From NCBI GenBank assembly GCA_902513495.1, contig CABXNH010000002.1:21746-85745 (forward strand): a DNA stretch of 64,000 nt, given 5' to 3'. The notes below the pieces were generated by a model. It was given only the letters and a program-made list of their open reading frames with translations, ran no database searches and was not told the origin of the DNA. How positions within the stretch are numbered: the stretch's first letter is position 1; each line of letters starts with the position of its first letter. Both the position numbers and the translations under genes were made by a program. This document shows positions 40,817 to 49,555 of the stretch, one piece after another. This DNA is from an uncultured Gammaproteobacteria bacterium. Lineage in GTDB: Bacteria; Pseudomonadota; Gammaproteobacteria; PS1; Pseudothioglobaceae.

Positions 40817-42034
40817 TTAACTAACCTTTACATTAGGTATATAAGTTATCCAATGCCTTTGGTCTCCCATAAAGTCAATTTCTTTTTTCATAATTTCTTC
40901 AGAATGATTCCAAGCAAAAAGTAATACATAATCCGGATTGCTATCTCTAAATTGATCATATGGCAAAACCGGTATATGTGCACCGGGAGAATACTTATTT
41001 TGCTTAATTGGAGTTGTATCATAGATACATTCGACAAGATTAGGTGTTATTCCAAAATAGTTTGTTACAGTTGTACTTTTAGAAGTTGCACCATATGCTA
41101 CAACTTTCTTTCCAGCATTTTTAAGATTATTAAGAAGCTCAATTAAGTCATTTTTTATCTTATTAACACTAGCAGTAAAATCTAGGTATGCATCGTTTCT
41201 ATCCAACCCTATTTCCTTTTCTTTCTTTATTAAACTAATCACATTTTGAGAGACTTGCTTAACCCCTTTGTGAGCTATTGTATATCGCATTGATCCTCCA
41301 TGAGTGATTTGAGGTTCAACATTTACTAGTTCAAGATCATGCATATTAGCAATATGACTTATAGATAAAGCTGAAAAAAGAAAAACATGCTCATCATAAA
41401 TTTGATCAAAAGATGTTTTTTCAATAATTTCACCAAGATAAGGATCTTCAAATATAAAAACACCTTCTTCATTTAATAATGTTTTAACGCCTTCATAAAT
41501 AGAATGCATATAAGGAATATGGCACATAACATTTGCACTCAAAATTGCATCTGCTTTTTGATAATTTTTTGAAATTTTATCGGCCAATAACTTATCAAAA
41601 AACTCAGTTATTACCTCTATCCCCTTGCTTTTAGAAACTTCCGCAACATTTTTAGAGGGCTCAATGCCAAGACATGGAATTTTATCTGATACAAAATTCT
41701 GCAGCATAATTCCATCATTACTTCCTATTTCTACAACAAAAGACTTTTGATCTAGATTCTGAAGCGAAGTCACTGAATTAGAAAATTTGCGAAAATGACT
41801 AATCATATAGTTTGATGTTGATGAGAAAAAAGCATAATTATCATGAAACATTTTTTCTCTATCAGGCTGTTCAAGCAATTGAACCATATTACAGTTTTCA
41901 CAAAAACCAACCTTCATAGAAAATAAATATTCATTCTCTAACTCTTTTTTCGTAGAAAATGCATTTGCTATTGGCATATTTCCAAAATCAACGAAAGGAT
42001 TAAAACTATTGTCGCATATTAGACATTTATTCAC
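40817..42034 (-). CDS. Nucleotide-sugar C-methyltransferase (TylCIII/TcaB9-like)
   Basis: A 405-residue three-domain methyltransferase. The N-terminal zinc-binding domain has cysteines in CLICD and CENC plus FGNMPIANAF. A SAM-binding domain follows (VVEIGSNDGIMLQNF), and the C-terminal domain includes VAYGATSKSTTVTNYFGI and PGAHIPVLPYDQF. This is the layout of C-methyltransferases that add a branch methyl to keto-deoxy sugars. The start is GTG at 42032-42034 with AGGAG six bases upstream. As the first gene of the fdt-like operon, it suggests the final sugar is branched and aminated, though GDP- or CDP-sugars cannot be excluded as substrate. Confidence 0.85.
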   Translation of the reverse strand: MNKCLICDNSFNPFVDFGNMPIANAFSTKKELENEYLFSMKVGFCENCNMVQLLEQPDREKMFHDNYAFFSSTSNYMISHFRKFSNSVTSLQNLDQKSFVVEIGSNDGIMLQNFVSDKIPCLGIEPSKNVAEVSKSKGIEVITEFFDKLLADKISKNYQKADAILSANVMCHIPYMHSIYEGVKTLLNEEGVFIFEDPYLGEIIEKTSFDQIYDEHVFLFSALSISHIANMHDLELVNVEPQITHGGSMRYTIAHKGVKQVSQNVISLIKKEKEIGLDRNDAYLDFTASVNKIKNDLIELLNNLKNAGKKVVAYGATSKSTTVTNYFGITPNLVECIYDTTPIKQNKYSPGAHIPVLPYDQFRDSNPDYVLLFAWNHSEEIMKKEIDFMGDQRHWITYIPNVKVS

Positions 42035-42242
42035 TGTTTCTCCTAATTAAATTATAATCTTTATTTAAAAATTTAATTCCTGACCACTCTCATAAACAAG
42101 TAATATTTATTTATTAATAAAAAGCTACTATTATGGCTCAAAATTCTATATTTGATAATTATAAAGCCTTTACTTTAAGTTACTCAAATATCTAACGGCT
42201 AAAATTATTTTTCAAATTTAAGAAGCTTCTCTTGAGACTCAA
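42035..42242. other. 208-bp gap between the sugar operon and rluD
   Basis: This AT-rich stretch breaks the otherwise continuous minus-strand gene series. It should hold the promoter of the methyltransferase operon: a minus-strand TATAAT sits just ahead of AGGAG-GTG, but with no good -35. It has small imperfect hairpins after the rluD stop (TTGAG-T-CTCAA) and no obvious terminator. A 20-codon plus-strand ORF at 42133 has no support. I see no IS remnants or att-like repeats. Confidence 0.4.
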
Positions 42243-43187
42243 TTAGTTCTTGTCAAATTCAACCAATACTTTAATAAGGTCAAACATATCTTTTGGAAGT
42301 TCAGTCTTAAAGGAAATCAATTCTCCAGACTCTGGATGATTTAAGGTTAATTTTTTTGAATGAAGAGCTTGCCTTTTAAAATTAGATATTTTATTTTTTA
42401 GAATATCACTTGCTTTTTTTGGATATCGGACCTTACCCCCATATATAAAGTCTCCAATTAATGGATGGCCAATATGCGATAAATGGACACGGATTTGATG
42501 AGTTCGTCCTGTCTCAAGGATTGCTTTAACATGAGTATGATTATTATAACGATCAATTACCCGATAATGAGTTTTTGCCTCTCTTCCACTCCTAATAACT
42601 GCTTGTTTAACCCTATCTTTGGGATCCCTCCCAAGAGGTTCATCGATAGTCCCGCCAGAAATCATATGGCCATAAACAACAGCAGAATATTCTCTAACTA
42701 CTGAATGCGTTTGAAGCTGCTCCACTAACAATTTTTGTGATTTTATATTTCGTGCAACAACCATAAGGCCTGAAGTATTCTTATCCAAACGATGAACAAT
42801 TCCTGCTCTATCTAATTTTGAAAGACTAGGGTCATAATGAAGAAGAGCATTAGCTAGAGTTCCGCTCCTATTTCCAGCTCCAGGATGAGTTACTATACCG
42901 TGCTCTTTATTGATAACAATAATGTGATCATCTTCGAAAACAATATTAAGTGGAATATCTTCAGCTAGCCAATCATAATTTGACTCTTGATTTAAAGCTA
43001 GAGAAACTATTTCATCTCCACTCACTTTATCTTTTGGTTTGAATATTCTCTCATTAATCATTGCTTCACCAGATTTAACCCATGAAGTTATTTTAGATCT
43101 AGATTGCTCTGGCAACATCTTAGATATTGCTACATCAAGCCTTTCACCTTTCATTCGTTTCGGAATAATTATTTGAATACACTTCAT
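42243..43187 (-). CDS. rluD: 23S rRNA pseudouridine synthase RluD
   Basis: Pseudouridine synthase for U1911/1915/1917 in helix 69 of 23S rRNA, important for ribosome assembly. It has an N-terminal S4 domain (RLDVAISKMLPEQSRSKITSWVKSG) and the catalytic motif GIVHRLDKNTSGLMVVAR with the active Asp; GRTHQIRVHLSHIGHPLIGD is typical of RluA/RluD. 314 residues. It lies 11 bp after rfbD on the same strand, and so is carried on the rhamnose transcript. Its usual partner pgeF is separated by the fdt-like operon. bamD, normally divergent upstream, is not here. Confidence 0.94.
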   Translation of the reverse strand: MKCIQIIIPKRMKGERLDVAISKMLPEQSRSKITSWVKSGEAMINERIFKPKDKVSGDEIVSLALNQESNYDWLAEDIPLNIVFEDDHIIVINKEHGIVTHPGAGNRSGTLANALLHYDPSLSKLDRAGIVHRLDKNTSGLMVVARNIKSQKLLVEQLQTHSVVREYSAVVYGHMISGGTIDEPLGRDPKDRVKQAVIRSGREAKTHYRVIDRYNNHTHVKAILETGRTHQIRVHLSHIGHPLIGDFIYGGKVRYPKKASDILKNKISNFKRQALHSKKLTLNHPESGELISFKTELPKDMFDLIKVLVEFDKN

Positions 43188-43198
43188 ATCAATTAATC

Positions 43199-44089
43199 TT
43201 AGTTTGAATTTGAAGAATTAGACAAAGCCTGGATGCATTTATTTAATGAATCTTTCCAATAAATAATGTCCAAATCAAAGGAGTTTCTTATTTTGTTATT
43301 ATCTAATAACACATGTTTTGGTCTTAATGCTTCTTGTGGGTAATCTTTTGAATCAATTGAGGTGATAATGCACTTTGTGTCCGAAATATTAGCTATTTCT
43401 TTTGCAAAATCATACCAACTGCATTCACCATCATTTGAATAATGGAACACCTCTGAAATTTGACTAGCTTCAGAAAATTTCTTACTTTCAATAATTTTTA
43501 ATATTGCAATTGCTATGTCATTAGCGTAGGTTGGAGAGCCTATCTGATTAGAGACAATATTTAATTTTTCTTTTGTTTTCATTAACTTTAGTATTGTATC
43601 TAGAAAGTTATTTCCATATTTTGAATAAAGCCAACTTGTTCTAATAATTAGTGCATCAAATACCATTATTGATAATATTGCATTCTCACCATCTAACTTT
43701 GTTTTGCCATATACATTTATTGGAGAGGTATCATCCGTTTCATTGTATGGTTTGAGCTTCAAACCATCAAAAACATAGTCAGTTGAAATTTGTATCAGCT
43801 TAATACAATTGTCTCTAGCTATTTCTGCAATATTATTAACTGACAAATGATTGACCAAATTTGCCTGTTCCTTTTCCACTTCAGATTTATCTACTGCAGT
43901 ATAAGCAGCACAATTAATAATTACATCAAATTGATTTTTCTCAATAAAACTGCGAACATTTTGAAAATCTGTCAGATCTAATTGCTCTCTAGTGGCAAAA
44001 ACAAAACGATTATCCGATTTATTATGATCAACTAGATAATTAAATGTTTTTCCTAGCTGGCCATTTGCTCCTGTAACTAATATGAACAT
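43199..44089 (-). CDS. rfbD: dTDP-4-dehydrorhamnose reductase
   Basis: Last enzyme of dTDP-L-rhamnose synthesis, reducing dTDP-4-keto-L-rhamnose. VTGANGQLGKTFNYL is the nucleotide-binding loop, STDYVFDG the Ser strand, and NVYGKTKLDGE carries the catalytic Tyr and Lys. RTSWLYSKYGNNF is diagnostic of RmlD. 296 residues, complete. It is fourth in rfbB-A-C-D, with 12 bp to rfbC, and is followed at 11 bp by rluD. Confidence 0.95.
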   Translation of the reverse strand: MFILVTGANGQLGKTFNYLVDHNKSDNRFVFATREQLDLTDFQNVRSFIEKNQFDVIINCAAYTAVDKSEVEKEQANLVNHLSVNNIAEIARDNCIKLIQISTDYVFDGLKLKPYNETDDTSPINVYGKTKLDGENAILSIMVFDALIIRTSWLYSKYGNNFLDTILKLMKTKEKLNIVSNQIGSPTYANDIAIAILKIIESKKFSEASQISEVFHYSNDGECSWYDFAKEIANISDTKCIITSIDSKDYPQEALRPKHVLLDNNKIRNSFDLDIIYWKDSLNKCIQALSNSSNSN

Positions 44090-44101
44090 GACATAATTAC
44101 A

Positions 44102-44656
44102 TTAAAATAATTTATCACTTTTTGCCAACGTAGGATAATTTTTATCGACCTCAGAGAGGATTATTTCATTATCTGAAAAACCCCAATCAATATTAATATC
44201 GGAATCATTGTAAGCAATGCCTTCATTGTGTTTTGCTGAGTAATATGCATCAACTTTATATAAAATAGTTGCACTTTTACTCAAAACAACAAATCCATGA
44301 GCAAATCCACGAGGTATGAAGAGCTGATTTTTATTTTCTTCATTTAACTCTATGGCAACATACTTGCTAAATGTTTTGCTATTTCTTCTTATATCTACTG
44401 CCACATCTAACACGCTTCCACTAATAACTCGAACCAACTTGCCCTGAGTGTGCGGAGGTGACTGAAAGTGCAAACCACGCAGAACCCTTTTTGAGATAGA
44501 TTTTGATTCATTATCCTGCACAAAATCAACTTTATATCCAATAGCCTCATCAAACAATGATTGCCTAAAGGTTTCTATAAAGTACCCTCTATTATCTTTA
44601 TGAATTATCGGTTCAATTAATAATACTTCTGGGATAGATTGAGGTATGAATTTCAT
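44102..44656 (-). CDS. rfbC: dTDP-4-dehydrorhamnose 3,5-epimerase
   Basis: Cupin-fold epimerase inverting C3 and C5 of dTDP-4-keto-6-deoxyglucose. The catalytic histidine lies in RVLRGLHFQSPPHTQGKLVRV, and further landmarks are DVAVDIRRNSKTF, IPRGFAHGFVVLS and GIAYNDSDINIDW. 184 residues is normal. It is placed one base after rfbA. By inference the same 4-keto substrate pool also feeds the FdtA-like enzyme at 38262. Confidence 0.96.
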   Translation of the reverse strand: MKFIPQSIPEVLLIEPIIHKDNRGYFIETFRQSLFDEAIGYKVDFVQDNESKSISKRVLRGLHFQSPPHTQGKLVRVISGSVLDVAVDIRRNSKTFSKYVAIELNEENKNQLFIPRGFAHGFVVLSKSATILYKVDAYYSAKHNEGIAYNDSDINIDWGFSDNEIILSEVDKNYPTLAKSDKLF

Positions 44657-45523
44657 TTATAGACTCAATAAGTATTGACCATATTGATTATTCTTCATCG
44701 CTTTGGCAATCGCTAATAATTGCTTTCTTGAAATATACCCTTTTTCGAATGCAATCTCTTCAATACAAGCCAATTTTAATCCCTGTCTTCTTTCAATAGT
44801 TTCAACAAACTTTGAAGCCTCTAGTAAATCCTCATGAGATCCAGTATCAAGCCAGGCATATCCTCTTCCAAGCAACTTAACTCTTAAACGATTCTCTTTC
44901 AAATACATATCATTAACAGAAGTAATTTCAAGCTCTCCTCTTTCGGAAGGGGTTATTGAGTGAGCTTTTTTTACTATATCATTGGGATAAAAATAAAGAC
45001 CAGTTACTGCAAAGTTGCTTTTTGGATTCAATGGTTTTTCATCAATGCTAATTGCCTTATTAGATTTATCAAATTCAACAACGCCATATTTCGAGGGCTC
45101 TTTAACATGATATCCAAACACAGTTGCCAAATTGTTTGAAGTCACATTAAAAACTGCTTCAATCAACAAATCAGTAAGTCCTTGACCATAAAATATATTG
45201 TCACCCAAAATTAAAGCGACACTATCTTCTCCTATGAAATCCTCTCCTATAATAAAAGCCTGAGCTAAGCCGTCAGGAGATGGCTGTTCTTTGTAATCTA
45301 ATTTAATTCCAATATTTGAACCATCGCCAAGTAAATTTTCGAATTTTGACAAATCTTGAGGAGTAGAAATAATTAATATTTCTTCTATACCAGCTAACAT
45401 CAATACTGACAATGGGTAGTAGATCATTGGCTTATCATAAATTGGAAGTAACTGCTTGGAAACACTCCTAGTTAATGGATAAAGCCTAGTTCCAGAGCCT
45501 CCCGCAAGAATAATTCCTTTCAT
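44657..45523 (-). CDS. rfbA: Glucose-1-phosphate thymidylyltransferase
   Basis: Makes dTDP-glucose from glucose-1-phosphate and dTTP, the entry step for dTDP-sugars. [16 protein letters not shown] is the nucleotidyl-binding signature, with [31 protein letters not shown] and [17 protein letters not shown] also matching RmlA. 288 residues, complete. Neighbours are rfbB, one base upstream, and rfbC, one base downstream. It would supply both the rhamnose branch and any FdtA/FdtB-type amino sugar. Confidence 0.97.
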   Translation of the reverse strand: MKGIILAGGSGTRLYPLTRSVSKQLLPIYDKPMIYYPLSVLMLAGIEEILIISTPQDLSKFENLLGDGSNIGIKLDYKEQPSPDGLAQAFIIGEDFIGEDSVALILGDNIFYGQGLTDLLIEAVFNVTSNNLATVFGYHVKEPSKYGVVEFDKSNKAISIDEKPLNPKSNFAVTGLYFYPNDIVKKAHSITPSERGELEITSVNDMYLKENRLRVKLLGRGYAWLDTGSHEDLLEASKFVETIERRQGLKLACIEEIAFEKGYISRKQLLAIAKAMKNNQYGQYLLSL

Positions 45524-45524
45524 T

Positions 45525-46598
45525 TTAATTTACTCCTAAACGCTCAAGTCTGTAACTTCCATCTTGAATATTTTCTGACCAAGATAAGTTGGTTAAGTAC
45601 CATTCAACAGTTTTCCTTATACCAGAAATAAAATCCTCTTTAGGCTCCCAGTTCAAGTCAAATTTGATTTTTGAAGCATCAATTGCGTATCTTACATCAT
45701 GTCCTGGTCTATCTTTAACATAAGTAATTAAGTCTTTGAAAGAAGCAAGACCATTCAATCGATCTGGCATTAATTCATCTAATATATTACAAATTGTATT
45801 AACAACTTCAATATTCTGTATTTCATTATTCCCGCCTATATTATATGTTTCCCCAATACTACCATTTTCTAACACAGTCATTAGTGCACGAACATGATCA
45901 TTTACATAGAGCCAATCTCTAATTTGTCTACCGTCGCCATAAACTGGAAGACTTTTCCCATCAAGGGCAGTAAGAATCATATGAGGAATAAGCTTTTCTG
46001 GAAATTGATATGGTCCATAATTATTTGAGCAATTGGTTATAAGAACTGGAAAATTATATGTCCTATTCCAAGCTCTAACTAGATGGTCTGAACTCGCTTT
46101 AGAGGCAGAATAAGGAGAGCTCGGATTATAAGGAGTATCTTCAGTAAATAAATCATCAGTTTGATCAAGATCGCCATATACTTCATCTGTTGAAACATGA
46201 AGGAATCTAAAGTTTTCTTTTTTTATTCCCTTAAGTGATTGCCAATAATGCTTAGCCTGCTCAAGAAGAGTAAAAGTTCCAACTATATTTGTTTGAACAA
46301 AATCTGCTGGTCCATCTATCGATCTGTCCACATGTGACTCAGCTGCAAGGTGGATTAATGCATCAGGTTTATTTTTGAGTAATAAAGTTTTTATAGAATT
46401 TTCATCACAAATATCTATTTTTTCAAAAAAATATTTTTGATTTAATTCAATAGATTTTAAGGACTCTAAATTGCCAGAATAGGTCAATTTATCAATGTTT
46501 ATTACCTTATATTCTGTATGAGAGATAATATGTCTGATTAATGCAGAGCCAATAAAGCCAGCACCGCCAGTAACTAAAACTGTTTTTTTACTTTTCAT
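45525..46598 (-). CDS. rfbB: dTDP-glucose 4,6-dehydratase
   Basis: Extended SDR converting dTDP-glucose to dTDP-4-keto-6-deoxyglucose. I start it at the ATG at 46596-46598 ([20 protein letters not shown]); the track's 46610 start is a TTG four codons earlier. Motifs: [29 protein letters not shown], the substrate/catalytic [25 protein letters not shown] with Tyr and Lys, and [16 protein letters not shown]. 357 residues. It is the first gene of rfbBACD and starts about 40 bp after the TPR-GT41 gene, so the two may be co-transcribed. Confidence 0.96.
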   Translation of the reverse strand: MKSKKTVLVTGGAGFIGSALIRHIISHTEYKVINIDKLTYSGNLESLKSIELNQKYFFEKIDICDENSIKTLLLKNKPDALIHLAAESHVDRSIDGPADFVQTNIVGTFTLLEQAKHYWQSLKGIKKENFRFLHVSTDEVYGDLDQTDDLFTEDTPYNPSSPYSASKASSDHLVRAWNRTYNFPVLITNCSNNYGPYQFPEKLIPHMILTALDGKSLPVYGDGRQIRDWLYVNDHVRALMTVLENGSIGETYNIGGNNEIQNIEVVNTICNILDELMPDRLNGLASFKDLITYVKDRPGHDVRYAIDASKIKFDLNWEPKEDFISGIRKTVEWYLTNLSWSENIQDGSYRLERLGVN

Positions 46599-46639
46599 TT
46601 TTTCTACCAAATAAGTTCATTTTACAATATCTTTTTGAT

Positions 46640-49555
46640 TTACTTAAAATGTTCAAAATAAATATGATCAGGCTCTAATCCCTTATGATGTCTTTCATTC
46701 ATCGTTGTATAAGCAGATTCAAGATTTTTTACAAACAGCTTAGTATTATAAAGTGGCGATGTAGAGAGGTTACTTGCTAACTTATCTTTAATCGCTTTGA
46801 GTTTATCTGGTTGTGAAGCAAGTTCAATAGCAAGTGCTTCATACTCTTCTGGAGTATTGGTAATGAGTTCAGGAAGATTGATTGAAGTAAGGATGCTGGC
46901 ACCCATTCTTGCTTGGTAGGATTGTCCTATCATAGTAAGCATAGGAAGCCCCATTTTAAGGGCGTCACTCGCTGTTGTTCCCGCGTTATAAGGATGTGTG
47001 TCTAGGAATAGGTCAGCCACTCGATAGCGGGCTAGGTATTCTGGCCTCTCATAGCGGTCAGCAAAAATGAGTCGGTTTGGATTAATATGTCTTAGCGCTA
47101 TCTCTTTAGTAAGATTCACTTTAGAGGATTCATTACTTGCAAATACAACCAGTACACTATCTTCAACTGCACTTAAGATTCGAGCCCAACTATCAAAAAT
47201 CGTAGGAGTAAATTTATAAGTATTGTTAAAACAACAAAACACAAAGCCTTCTTCAGGAAGGCCCACGTCTTTGCGAGTCAGAGTAATCTCCGGTGGTAAG
47301 TCCTTAGAGTCATTCACTTGAAAGCTAGGTAGATAAACAATCTTCTCAACATAATACTTTTGATTCTCTTTAGGGATCATCACTGGATCAGCAATAAGAT
47401 AGTCATAATAATCAGCTCCCATCGTCCCCAAATAACCGATATAACTCAGCTGAATCGGGGCAGCTGACATGGCAAAGACATCTGTTCTTGCATCTTGAGT
47501 AAAACCACCTAAATCAACTGCAATGTCAATTTCCAATGACCTAACAAATAAAGCCATTTCTTTATGAGACATCGACTGCACATTATGAAACTGGTCTACC
47601 CCTGCCTTAATACGCAGATTAAGTGCGTCTTTGGTATCAGAACCAAAAGAGAAGGCATGAACCTCAAAATAATTCCGATCATGAAGCTCGTAAAGCTCAG
47701 CAGTTAGGTATGCGAGAGGATGCTCCCTAAAATCGGCAGAGAAATAACCAATACGGATCTTCGGATGCTTGGGATATCGAACGATTGTGGGTAAAATATT
47801 GCTTTTAGGATGATCACCAGTCATTCTAAGCTTCTGAGCCTTTATTTGAAGAGCGGGATCATCAACCAATCCCATTAAGTTGAACGGCTCAATTATTTTT
47901 TCATTGTTAACAATTCTTTGTTTAGCATCAGTAAGTAACTCTTCTAAATCATCCCAATTGCATGAGTTCATTTTAGTGTTTAGTATATTACCTAATACAT
48001 TTTCCAGACTATTTTCAATATCAAAAGCTCTTTCATAACTGCTTAGCGCTTCATTGAGATAATTGAGATCTTTATATGCATTACCAAGATTGTTATAAGC
48101 TATTGCAAAATCGGGATTAATTTCAACTGCTTTTTCAAAACTTTTGACTGCCTGATTAAGAAGGCTTGTATCCATGGTTAAAACATTACCAAGATTATTA
48201 TATGCCTCCGCAAAGTTTGGATCTATTTCTATGGCTTTTTTATAGCTTTGTACAGACTCGTTAATCCTATTGAGACCTTTAAAAACATTGCCAAGATTAT
48301 TGTAAGCCTCTGCAAAATTTGGATCTATTTCTATGGCTTTATTGAAAGTATTTATTGAATCATCTAGACGCCCAAGGTCTGCCAGAATATTGCCATAATT
48401 ATTATGCACCTCAGCAAAGTTATCAGAAATTTTTATTGATTTTTTGAAACTTTCAACTGCATCATCTAATCGGCCAAGATCCTTTAAAAGATTACCAAGA
48501 TTGTTATAAGCTATTGCAAAATCGGGGTTAATTTCAACTGCTTTTTCAAAACTTTTAATGGCTTCTTCCGATCGCTCAGAATCTCTGAAGGCATTCCCTA
48601 GATTATTGTGAGCCTCAGCATAGTCTGGATTAATAGATATAGCCATCTTATAGCTTTTAACTGCCTCATCAAGCTCTTCAAGCTCACCAAATACATTTCC
48701 AATGTAATTATGCGAGTCAGCATTATCTGGATTATGTATTAAAGCATTTCTATAAGATTTAAGCGCATTATCAAGTTGTCCAAGCTCTTTATATGCATTA
48801 CCTAAATTATTATGAAGGGCTGGATAATCTGGATTTAAATCGAGAGCCTTTAAATATGATTCAATGGCCTCATCTAGCTGTCCAAGCTCAGTGTAAGCAT
48901 TACCTAAATTATTATATACTTCTGAAAAATTTGGATTTTTATCTAAAGCCTTTAAATATGATTCAACAGCATCATCTAATTGACCAAGCTCATTATAGGC
49001 CACTCCAAGAAAATTATGAGCTTCTGCGAGATTTGGATGGATGCTCACTGCCCTCTCAAGATGGTTAATCATAGACTCAATTTCACCTAATTCATAAAAG
49101 GTTAGACCAAGACCATAATTGGCTTCAAAAAAGTTCGACTTGATAATAAGGGCTTTTTCATAACTCCTGACTGCTTGATTATATTCACCACTTTCTCTAT
49201 AAATATTCCCAAGATTGTTATAAGCCTCAGCATATTCTGGATCAATTTCCAGAGACTTTTTATAACTTTTTATTGATTCCTTATGTTTATTTTGATGATG
49301 ATACGCATCGCCAAGGTTATAGTGGGCCTTAGCATATTCAGGATCAATAGATATCGCTTTCTTATAGCTCTTGACTGCTAAAGCTAATTGCCCTAAACCA
49401 GCATAACACGCTCCCATTATGTTACAAAGCAATGAATCGTCTGGAAAAATTTTTGTTAGATCTTTTATTGTATCGATAGCCTCTTGATATTGACCATTCG
49501 AATATAGAGCTATAATGGAGCTTGTTTGGGTGACGAATAAATCTTTTTTACTCAT
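46640..49555 (-). CDS. TPR-containing O-GlcNAc-transferase-like (GT41) glycosyltransferase
   Basis: A 971-residue soluble protein. Roughly residues 10-545 are about 15 tetratricopeptide repeats of 34 residues with YNNLGN-type cores. The C-terminal part (about 595-960) matches the SPINDLY/OGT GT41 catalytic region: IRIGYFSADFREHPL, DLGGFTQDARTDVFAM, APIQLSYIGYLGTMGADYYD, FCCFNNTYKFTP and DTHPYNAGTTASDALKMGLP. No signal or membrane helix is seen, so it acts in the cytoplasm. GT41 enzymes O-glycosylate proteins using UDP-GlcNAc or other nucleotide sugars. It overlaps the TPR-sulfotransferase by 4 bp and precedes rfbB, so it may use a sugar made here; donor and target are unknown. Confidence 0.88.
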   Translation of the reverse strand: MSKKDLFVTQTSSIIALYSNGQYQEAIDTIKDLTKIFPDDSLLCNIMGACYAGLGQLALAVKSYKKAISIDPEYAKAHYNLGDAYHHQNKHKESIKSYKKSLEIDPEYAEAYNNLGNIYRESGEYNQAVRSYEKALIIKSNFFEANYGLGLTFYELGEIESMINHLERAVSIHPNLAEAHNFLGVAYNELGQLDDAVESYLKALDKNPNFSEVYNNLGNAYTELGQLDEAIESYLKALDLNPDYPALHNNLGNAYKELGQLDNALKSYRNALIHNPDNADSHNYIGNVFGELEELDEAVKSYKMAISINPDYAEAHNNLGNAFRDSERSEEAIKSFEKAVEINPDFAIAYNNLGNLLKDLGRLDDAVESFKKSIKISDNFAEVHNNYGNILADLGRLDDSINTFNKAIEIDPNFAEAYNNLGNVFKGLNRINESVQSYKKAIEIDPNFAEAYNNLGNVLTMDTSLLNQAVKSFEKAVEINPDFAIAYNNLGNAYKDLNYLNEALSSYERAFDIENSLENVLGNILNTKMNSCNWDDLEELLTDAKQRIVNNEKIIEPFNLMGLVDDPALQIKAQKLRMTGDHPKSNILPTIVRYPKHPKIRIGYFSADFREHPLAYLTAELYELHDRNYFEVHAFSFGSDTKDALNLRIKAGVDQFHNVQSMSHKEMALFVRSLEIDIAVDLGGFTQDARTDVFAMSAAPIQLSYIGYLGTMGADYYDYLIADPVMIPKENQKYYVEKIVYLPSFQVNDSKDLPPEITLTRKDVGLPEEGFVFCCFNNTYKFTPTIFDSWARILSAVEDSVLVVFASNESSKVNLTKEIALRHINPNRLIFADRYERPEYLARYRVADLFLDTHPYNAGTTASDALKMGLPMLTMIGQSYQARMGASILTSINLPELITNTPEEYEALAIELASQPDKLKAIKDKLASNLSTSPLYNTKLFVKNLESAYTTMNERHHKGLEPDHIYFEHFK
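48081..48556 (-). repeat. Near-identical TPR-coding DNA repeats inside the GT41 gene
   Basis: A 65-bp segment at 48081-48145 recurs at 48492-48556 with one mismatch, 411 bp (four TPR units, one a residue long) apart. It encodes the block around VEINPDFAIAYNNLGN. A second, shorter near-duplicate around IDPNFAEAYNNLGNV lies between them. DNA identity this high, beyond what the protein motif needs, points to recent duplication or gene conversion of repeat units. Confidence 0.8.

Noticed and set aside
42133-42195. A 20-codon plus-strand ORF in the gap before rluD
   Set aside because: No ribosome site, no recognisable motif and very short; more likely chance in AT-rich spacer.
48793-49068. Plus-strand 91-residue ORF with repeated HYLNYY-type blocks
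   Set aside because: It is the antisense reading of the TPR repeats of the GT41 gene, and its apparent repeats simply mirror them.
48061-49400. Regularly spaced DNA repeats that might suggest a CRISPR array
   Set aside because: The periodicity is about 102 bp (34 codons), repeats are degenerate and in frame within a TPR gene, and no cas genes or unique spacers are present.
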